Positions 58,801-64,000 of a stretch of DNA of 64,000 bases are shown here, one piece after another; the stretch's first letter is position 1, and each line of letters opens with the position of its first letter. The position numbers were made by a program, and so were the translations under genes. Source of the stretch: Anolis sagrei (taxonomy: Eukaryota > Chordata > Lepidosauria > Squamata > Anolidae); assembly GCF_037176765.1 (NCBI RefSeq), contig NC_090034.1:91748500-91812499 (forward strand), in the 5' to 3' direction. Under the pieces are notes generated by a model. It was not told where the DNA came from. It was given only the letters and a program-made list of their open reading frames with translations, and made no database searches.

Positions 58801-60062
58801 GGAAGATTGAGAACCACTGCGTTATATGACCAGTGTAGACTCATATACTGGGGTAGAGAAATGTGGTGATGAGAGGCAGCAAAGAAACCAGAGTTGAAAA
58901 CTATGTTATCAAGTGTGGTGAGTGTGAACTTGATGTTTTCTTTTCTGTGAATGTTTGGAAAACATACCACACCCTAGTGTTGTTGTTTTTTTTAAAAATA
59001 CCTAAGTAAAATTGCATCTTTTTTTCTCTTTGCAGTCAGAAGTCCAGAAAGACACAGCCGCCTTGGCAGAACCAGTGGCAGAAACCTCTGGATTGCAGCA
59101 GGTGAGACCCAGATTCCAATCCTTGCTTGTGTTACTCCAGCATGAACGCAAGAGAGCAGCATTGCCAAATGTGTACCACTTTGGATGCTATGCTTTTTCA
59201 GGTGCTCTCTTTTGATAGTGTTGCCCAGTGTCCCTTATTATAAGGGATGGGCTCTATTTCTATTTCTCTATTTCCTTTTTTGTAAACTGAACAATATATT
59301 TAAAAAAACAATATTTTTGAAATGGGAGGCCCTTCTACACTGCCATGTAAATACAGATTATCTGATTGGAACTGGGTTCTATGGCAGTGTAGATTTATAT
59401 AATCCAGTTCCAATCAAATAATGTGGATTGCCTACTTTGATAATCTAGATTATATGGAAGTATAGATTTATATAACCCAGGTCCAATCAGATAATGCAGG
59501 TTGTCTGCTATGATAATCTAGATTATATGGCGCTGTAGAAGGGGCCTGAGAGAAACGTCATGTGCTTTCAAGTCTTTTCTCATTATGGAGACCTTAAACT
59601 GATCGTATCATGGGATTTCTATTCCCTTCCTTGAAGTCTGAGGCCCCTTCCACACAACTCTATAAAATCCACATTGTACTGGATTATATGGCAGTGTGGA
59701 CTCAAGATAACCCTTTTCAAAGCAGATATTGTGGCTTATCTGCCTTCATATTCTGGGTTATATGGCTGTGTGGAAGGGCCCTGAGAGAATGTGACTTTCT
59801 CAAGGTCACCCAGTGTGTCTCCATAGCCAAGCAAGGATTCCAACCTTGGTCTCCAGAGTCCAACAACCAAACCACTGCATCATGCAAGCTTTCATATTCG
59901 GAGAAGAGCAGAATATCGATAAATAGCATTTTTCTCTCTCTTCATTTCCTACCACAGGGTTTGTTACGGAGACTCAAGCGCCACAACTCCCATCTCTCCA
60001 TCTGCACTTACTGCTGCAACTGCTGCAGGAACAAGGGCTGTAGCTTCTGCTGCCGGACATGA
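55806..60062 (+). CDS. HAMP: HAMP, hepcidin precursor (iron-regulating hormone), whole coding span
   Basis: Three coding exons, 55806-55883, 59036-59101 and 59958-60062, both introns in phase 0, total 82 residues plus stop (human 84). Residues 1-22 form a signal peptide (MKLHLTCVVFILLCAAVQNL, then HA). 23-51 is the prodomain. RRLKR at 52-56 is a furin site. The mature hormone is residues 57-82, 26 residues starting HNSHLSIC, with eight cysteines (64, 67, 68, 70, 71, 76, 79, 80) in the exact hepcidin spacing. It is secreted mainly by liver and binds ferroportin, causing its loss and lowering plasma iron. The NSHLS N-terminus and CNCCRNKGC core resemble fish HAMP1 (QSHLS..., CNCCR.NKGC) more than human DTHFPIC. 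USF2 is upstream on the same strand. Confidence 0.97.
55909..56222 (-). mobile_element. Short Helitron, copy 2, in HAMP intron 1
   Basis: Minus strand starts TCTATATAAATAAAAATGTA; the opposite end should be CTAG but reads CTATC on plus (one change). Hairpin stretch GCCACGTGTTGCTGTGGC at 55922-55939, which contains a CACGTG. Near-identical layout to 43792-44093. It begins 25 bp after the exon 1 donor. Confidence 0.82.
56330..56935 (-). mobile_element. SPIN-like hAT element, copy 4
   Basis: Left end has CAGTTCCTCATGTTGTCGTG, GTAATTTTGCTATTGTTATG and ATATCCGATATGCAGAATGT (complement of the SPIN-like right end). Right end reads CCGAGAAACACTG. G-runs at 56511-56524 and C-runs at 56898-56911. The block 56715-56840 is shared with 34555-35282. 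A loose right-end fragment, GTATTAGGAAGGTTGAGAAA, lies at 57185-57230. Confidence 0.75.
57235..57720. other. HAMP intron 1 stretch, nothing recognised
   Basis: No exon or repeat supported. Confidence 0.4.
57731..57865. mobile_element. 135-bp palindromic hAT MITE, copy 3
   Basis: CAGTGGTTCTCAACCTGGGG to CCAGGTTGAGAACCACTG. Flanks TTCTAGAT (57723-57730) and TTTTAGAT (57866-57873), seven of eight matching. In HAMP intron 1. Confidence 0.92.
58080..58819 (+). mobile_element. SPIN-like hAT element, copy 5
   Basis: CATTTCTCAACCTGGGGGTC at the left, ACATCCTGCATATCAGATAT and CACCACAACATGGGGAACTG, and the end GGAAGATTGAGAACCACTG. In HAMP intron 1, about 220 bp before exon 2. Confidence 0.8.
59036..59101 (+). 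CDS. HAMP: HAMP coding exon 2 (prodomain)
   Basis: 22 codons, SEVQKDTAALAEPVAETSGL then QQ. Acceptor TTTGCAG ends at 59035; donor GTGAGA at 59102. Confidence 0.95.
59327..59547. mobile_element. TIR MITE (TACACTGCCAT family)
   Basis: AGGCCCTTCTACACTGCCAT left and GCGCTGTAGAAGGGGCCT right; internal repeats of TATATAATCCAGTTCCAATC. In HAMP intron 2. Confidence 0.82.
59553..59895 (-). mobile_element. MIR-like SINE split by a TIR MITE
   Basis: SINE parts 59553-59640 and 59783-59895 (TCTCAAGGTCACCCAGTGTG, ACCACTGCATCATGCAAGC). The insert 59641-59782 begins AGGCCCCTTCCACACAACT and ends CTGTGTGGAAGGGCCCT. Confidence 0.78.
59958..60062 (+). CDS. HAMP: HAMP coding exon 3 (furin site and mature hormone)
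   Basis: 34 codons plus TGA. GLLRRLKR precedes the 26-residue hormone. Acceptor CCACAG ends at 59957. The exon holds all eight cysteines. Confidence 0.97.
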   Translation, partial: GLLRRLKRHNSHLSICTYCCNCCRNKGCSFCCRT

Positions 60063-60410
60063 AGTGGCTCAAAGCCTCCACGGCTGACTGCTGCTCCCTG
60101 TTGTTCCACCACACACACACACACCAACCTCAACATACTTGCTCTTGCTCTCCTCCCCTGACACATCTTCTGTATTTATTAATTTGACATTCTTTTTGAT
60201 GTGTTTGTTTGCTTTGTACATTGTTTCGTTGTTACTAGAAATTAAAAGTGTTTTTACCTCATTGAGAAATAGTGGCGATTCTGATTCCTTCATGCCCCAA
60301 CTTCCTAGGAAAGATTCTATGCTTAAGGCACATTTCATGCTACATAGTTAAAGCACTATGATTGACCTATTAAGGTCAATGGACTCTACTGTCAAATAAA
60401 GGTCTCTGGG
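60063..60410 (+). other. HAMP: HAMP 3' untranslated region
   Basis: (CA)n at 60111-60123. ATTAAA at 60241-60246 is the likelier polyadenylation signal; AATAAA at 60395-60400 is a second option. Confidence 0.6.
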
Positions 60411-60492
60411 ATCATTAATTTGCATATTCAATTATAGTTTTAAAGATAAGAGCCTCAATAGAGTACCCATGTGGCTTTCCAGAACTGATGAA

Positions 60493-60654
60493 CTATTACT
60501 CCAGCTATATGTCACCAATGGCCATCTGTTGGGGATGCTTTGAATAAGATTTTCCTGCTTCTTGACAGGGGGTTGGACTGGATGGCCCATGAGGTCTCTT
60601 CCAACTCTATAAGTCTATGATTCTATTACTCCAGCTATGTGTCACCAATGGCCA
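60493..60654 (+). mobile_element. CR1 3' tail between 32-bp direct repeats
   Basis: 60525-60622 holds the last 98 bp of a CR1 element (GGGTTGGACTGGATGGCCCA, ending in CTATGATT). The direct repeats 60493-60524 and 60623-60654 (CTATTACTCCAGCTAT, then GTCACCAATGGCCA) differ at one base. Confidence 0.8.
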
Positions 60655-60698
60655 AGGCTGATTACAATTGTTGGCCTTTCCCTCTATTTTATTATATA

Positions 60699-61732
60699 CT
60701 AGCTTGGGGACCCGGCGCTGCCCGGGTTATTTGAGAAAGGCATTGTGTGGCAAAGGTGTTCTTTATCGGTTATCAGTTAGTGAAGGTACTGCGAATCCCA
60801 TAGTGCATGGTCCATCCTCCTCCAAACATGGATGCAGAGTAGGTTATGGTGGCTCTGTGTACCAAGTTCGATCATGCTCTGTCATTGGTTAGGGTCACAG
60901 TGATCTCATGAAGTGTGTGTGAAGGTACTGCAGGTCCCATCATCCATGGTGAATCCTCCTTCATACCACAACAGGATGTAGAGTGGATCATGGGGGCTCT
61001 GTGTGCCAAGTTTGGTCTAGATCAGTCATTGGATGAGGGTCACAGTGATCTCAGAAAGTGAATTAAGGTACTGCAAGTCCCATCACCCATAGTCCGTCCT
61101 CCCTAAACTGCACCAGGATGTAGAGTAGGTCATGGGGGCTCTATGTGCCAAGTTTGGTTTTTATCAGTCTTTGTTGGGAGCCGCAGTGTTCTGTGGAAAT
61201 TGAAGGGTTGGAAATTTCACACATCCCATCATCCATTGTCTGTCCTCCCTCAAACCTCACCAGGAACTAAAGGGGGTCATGGGGGTTATGTGTGCCAAGT
61301 TTGGTCTTGATCAGTTATCGGATGAGAGTCGCAGCAGTCTCGGGAAATGAGTGGAGGTACTTGAAGTCCCATTATCCATGGTCCACCCTCCTGCAAACCA
61401 CAGCAGGAAGTAGATTGGGTCATGGGGGCTCTGTGTGCCAAGTTTGGTCTTTATCGGTCTTTGTTGGGGGCCACAGTGGTCTCTGGAAACTGAAGGGGTT
61501 GAAAGCACTACAAATCCATCATCCTTTGTCCGTCCTCCCCCATACCTCACCAGGACGTACAGGGGGTCATGGGGGTTATGTGTGACAAGTTTGATTCAGG
61601 TCCGTCGGTCGTGCAAGTCTCTGTGGCCTGTGAAAGTGAGAGCCAATCAGAAAGCTGCCACATACACTTCCGCACTTCCGCCCTCCGCATACATACATAC
61701 ATACAAACAAACATTCATTTTTATTATATAGA
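60699..61732 (-). mobile_element. Helitron of about 1 kb with internal tandem units
   Basis: Minus strand begins TCTATATAATAAAAATGAAT and ends CTAG after a hairpin in CCCGGGCAGCGCCGGG, with host A and T at the borders. The interior has about six units of roughly 140-160 bp, each with CATGGGGGCTCTGTGTGCCA and AAGTTTGGTC. No replicase-helicase is present. Confidence 0.82.
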
Positions 61733-62130
61733 TATAGATAGATGGTCTCTTCCAACTCTATGATTCTATGATCCCATCTTAGCTACCATAACTGCATTCC
61801 ATGGAACCCTGGGATTTGCAGTTTACAAGGGCATTTACAATGCTCAACCAGAGGAAGGCATCACCAAACTACAAATCCTAGACTTCCATAACCCTGGCAA
61901 CTACTATGATGAGATTGGACAATGTTTTAATTAGGAGATGCAAATGATTTATGTCTCCTTGATCTTGTTATGGTTTTATATTATATGTTAATGTTTTAAA
62001 ATGTTTTAAATGTTTTTGTGGTGTTGTTGGGCATTGAATTGTTGCCTCTGTAAACCACCTTGAGTTGCCTGCGGGCTGAGAAGGGCAGTATACAAATGTA
62101 GTAAGTAAGTAAATAAATAAATAAATACTA
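61733..62130 (+). mobile_element. CR1 scrap and L2-group LINE 3' tail
   Basis: 61742-61772 is CTCTTCCAACTCTATGATTC, a CR1 end. 61925-62130 ends with CACCTTGAGTTGCCTGCGGG and CTGAGAAGGGCAGTATACAA then (AAAT)n, an L2-type tail. Confidence 0.7.
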
Positions 62131-62139
62131 GATTGCTGG

Positions 62140-63020
62140 ATCTTATGCAGCCATCCAATACAGAAGAATCTGGTTAAGTATATGTTGTAACTTCCAGAGA
62201 TATCTCAGTGTGATATTCCCCATCAGTATCCAGAATCCAAAGTAATCACAGTAATAGAAGCAGTAAAATGTGTTGAAAGTACAAAAATAGACATATACTT
62301 TGAAAGTCTGACAGAAAAAAAAATGCACTGACACAATGGGCTCGGCACAGCAGGAAAGAGTTTGGTTGTACAAAAAGAAGAAAGGGATGAAAACAGCACA
62401 TCTGCATTTCCCTCCGCAGGCAGTCCTGGAAGGCAACCATCCTTTCCACTATCCCTTTGCAAATTGTACATCCTTGCGGGGAAAGATCAATAATATATCC
62501 TCAGAAGGAAAGAGTCTTAGGAGGTAATGCCAAGATATCTTCCCTCAATACTTTGGAAACCAGGATTCTACACCCATGAAATATCCCCTCTCAGACAGGA
62601 GGAAGTTTTGGGAGTTAACATTAATACCGCTTCCTGCAGCAGGGCATTCCAAGGTTTATTCTAATCATGCTTCCTTAGAGCCTTCTGTGAGTTAACCCTT
62701 TAGGCTGTGGAACCCCCAAATGCTTACTTATTTAGGTATCCTAATGTGACGTCACATCTCTCCGCCTCTCCTGCCCGATTGCACTTGTTGCTCTACCTAG
62801 TCTTAATTCTAGTTATACAAGCACTTGTTAAATAGAAAGAGATTCAGACACACTCTTTTGTCCATTCCTTTCTTGGATCACACGTTAGAATAGATTTGAT
62901 CAGGGCCAGAGGTGGTTTGCCAATTGCTCAGGTTCCCATAAAGTCCTCCCGAGGCGCCCGTTGATAAATTCTCATAATCCTCTACTATTTCCATGGTCTC
63001 GTAGGCTTCTGTGCTTGAAT
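62140..63020. other. Stretch without recognised feature
   Basis: Downstream of HAMP in many vertebrates lies MAG; I see no MAG exon here. Confidence 0.4.
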
Positions 63021-63030
63021 CCTAAAAAAA

Positions 63031-63440
63031 TTGGAGGAGCCAGGGAGAGAAAAAATTAGACAGATTTGTGAGCAAATAGACCTAAATAGCCTTCATTCAT
63101 CAATCAATAATAATCAATCAAACCAAGAATGGGCAACTTGGAAGTCCCTGAACAGACTCAGAAGTGGAGTGGGCAGATCAAAAGACAACCTGGCAAAATG
63201 GCACTACCTAAAAGAATCCTCCATCTTGTGTGACTGTGGAGCAGAACAGACAACTTTGCACCTGTATGCTTGTCCACTATGCCCTGCCTCATGTATAGAG
63301 GAAGAATTGTTGGAGGCTACAGACAATGCCATTGCTGTTGCCCATTTTTGGTCAAAAGATATTTAGCCACCTGCACTCCTTCTATTTTTATCGGTTTTAT
63401 ACTAACTTATGCAATGCTTTTGATACAAAATAAATAAATA
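63031..63440 (+). mobile_element. Non-LTR LINE (Vingi/I-Jockey-like) ORF2 C-terminus
   Basis: Reads QEWATWKSLNRLRSGVGRSK, then ILCDCGAEQTTLHLYACPLC and AVAHFWSKDI followed by a stop and an ATAAATAA tail. Same family as the minus copy at 10216-10990 (EDWATWKALNRLRSG, CECGEEQ). Confidence 0.75.
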
Positions 63441-64000
63441 AGTCACTTCTGACTCTTCGTGACCTCATGGACAAGCCCACACCAGAGCTCCTACTCCCAG
63501 CTCCTTCAATGTCAAGCCAGTCACTTCAAAGATACCATCCTCCATCCACCTTGCCCTTGGTCGGCCCCTCTTTTTTTCCCTTCCATTTCCCCCAGCATCA
63601 TTATCTCCTCCAAGCTTTCCTGTCTTCTCATTTTGTGGCTAAACTACTTCATCTTTGCCTCTAATATTCTTCCCTCCAGTGAGCAGTCAGGCTTTATTTC
63701 CTGGAGGATGGACTGGTTGGCTCTTCTTGCAGTCCAAGGCACTCTCAGAATTTTCCTCTAGCAACACAGTTCAAAAGTGTCTATCTTCTTTCACTCAGAC
63801 CTTTCTTATGGTCCAGCTCTTGCATCCATAGGTTACTATGGGGAATACCATTGCTTTAACTATGTGGATCTTCATTGCCAGTGTGATGTCTCTACTCTTC
63901 ACTATTTTATCATGGTCTAGAAATGAGCGTTGTTCCATAGGCACAGAATGCTAGGTGTGTGTTGGAAGGGAAACACAATAATAGAAAGCGAGAATATGGA
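63441..64000 (-). mobile_element. Bov-B (RTE) LINE 3' fragment
   Basis: The minus strand reads VKAMVFPIVTYGCKSWTIRK, then KRGRPRARWMEDGI and LTLKELGV. These are the C-terminal blocks of Bov-B ORF2 (YGCESWT, KRGRPRMRWLD in mammalian copies). It runs off the right edge of the window. Confidence 0.75.

Noticed and set aside
1-64000. CRISPR array
   Set aside because: Direct repeats here are tandem satellites, target duplications or transposon copies; the genome is eukaryotic.
60400-64000. MAG exons downstream of HAMP
   Set aside because: Expected from mammalian gene order, but no immunoglobulin-domain exon could be read; only repeats were recognised.

Overview
The window is vertebrate nuclear DNA, most likely from a squamate reptile (a lizard rather than a mammal or bird). 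Two host genes can be read exon by exon on the + strand: USF2 (upstream stimulatory factor 2, ten coding exons, 1113-35603) and HAMP (hepcidin, three coding exons, 55806-60062). This is the conserved vertebrate neighbourhood USF2-HAMP. The squamate call rests on the repeats (Bov-B and other LINE families, tRNA-derived SINEs of the lizard type, SPIN-like hAT elements, Penelope-like elements, Helitrons) and on a hepcidin sequence unlike that of mammals. The assignment to species is not possible from this sequence alone.

Layout. 1-470 is an AT/CA-rich minisatellite. 480-1200 is the CpG-island promoter and first exon of USF2, with two CACGTG E-boxes and four spaced copies of a GCAACGTTC motif. 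1178-18691 is a 17.5 kb intron 1 packed with repeats, including a ~92-bp minisatellite, a complex AAT-rich satellite, a Tigger-like element nested inside another MITE, a 5'-inverted LINE and several hAT elements with perfect 8-bp target duplications. 18692-35603 holds USF2 exons 2-10 separated by repeat-rich introns, one of which contains a 540-bp polypurine tract. 35604-55640 is a 20 kb intergenic region made almost wholly of transposon debris (CR1, L2, L1, Penelope, Helitron, SINEs) and microsatellites. 55640-60400 is HAMP, with a TATA box, signal peptide, furin site and eight-cysteine hormone; its first intron carries a Helitron, SPIN-like elements and a 135-bp palindromic MITE. 60400-64000 is again repeats (CR1 tail, a 1-kb Helitron, L2, a further LINE and a Bov-B fragment).

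Functionally the two genes are linked: USF2 is a bHLH-leucine-zipper factor that binds E-boxes, and published work in mouse ties the Usf2 locus to hepcidin expression and iron balance. HAMP encodes the liver hormone that closes the iron exporter ferroportin. No other protein-coding gene, no rRNA or tRNA gene and no CRISPR array could be supported. Most long open frames in the window are translations of simple repeats or of LINE fragments. I found no convincing new biological system; the most interesting signals are the recurrent fold-back Penelope insertions with 13-14 bp target duplications, the shorter exon 4 of USF2 relative to mammals, and the repeated motif in the USF2 promoter.
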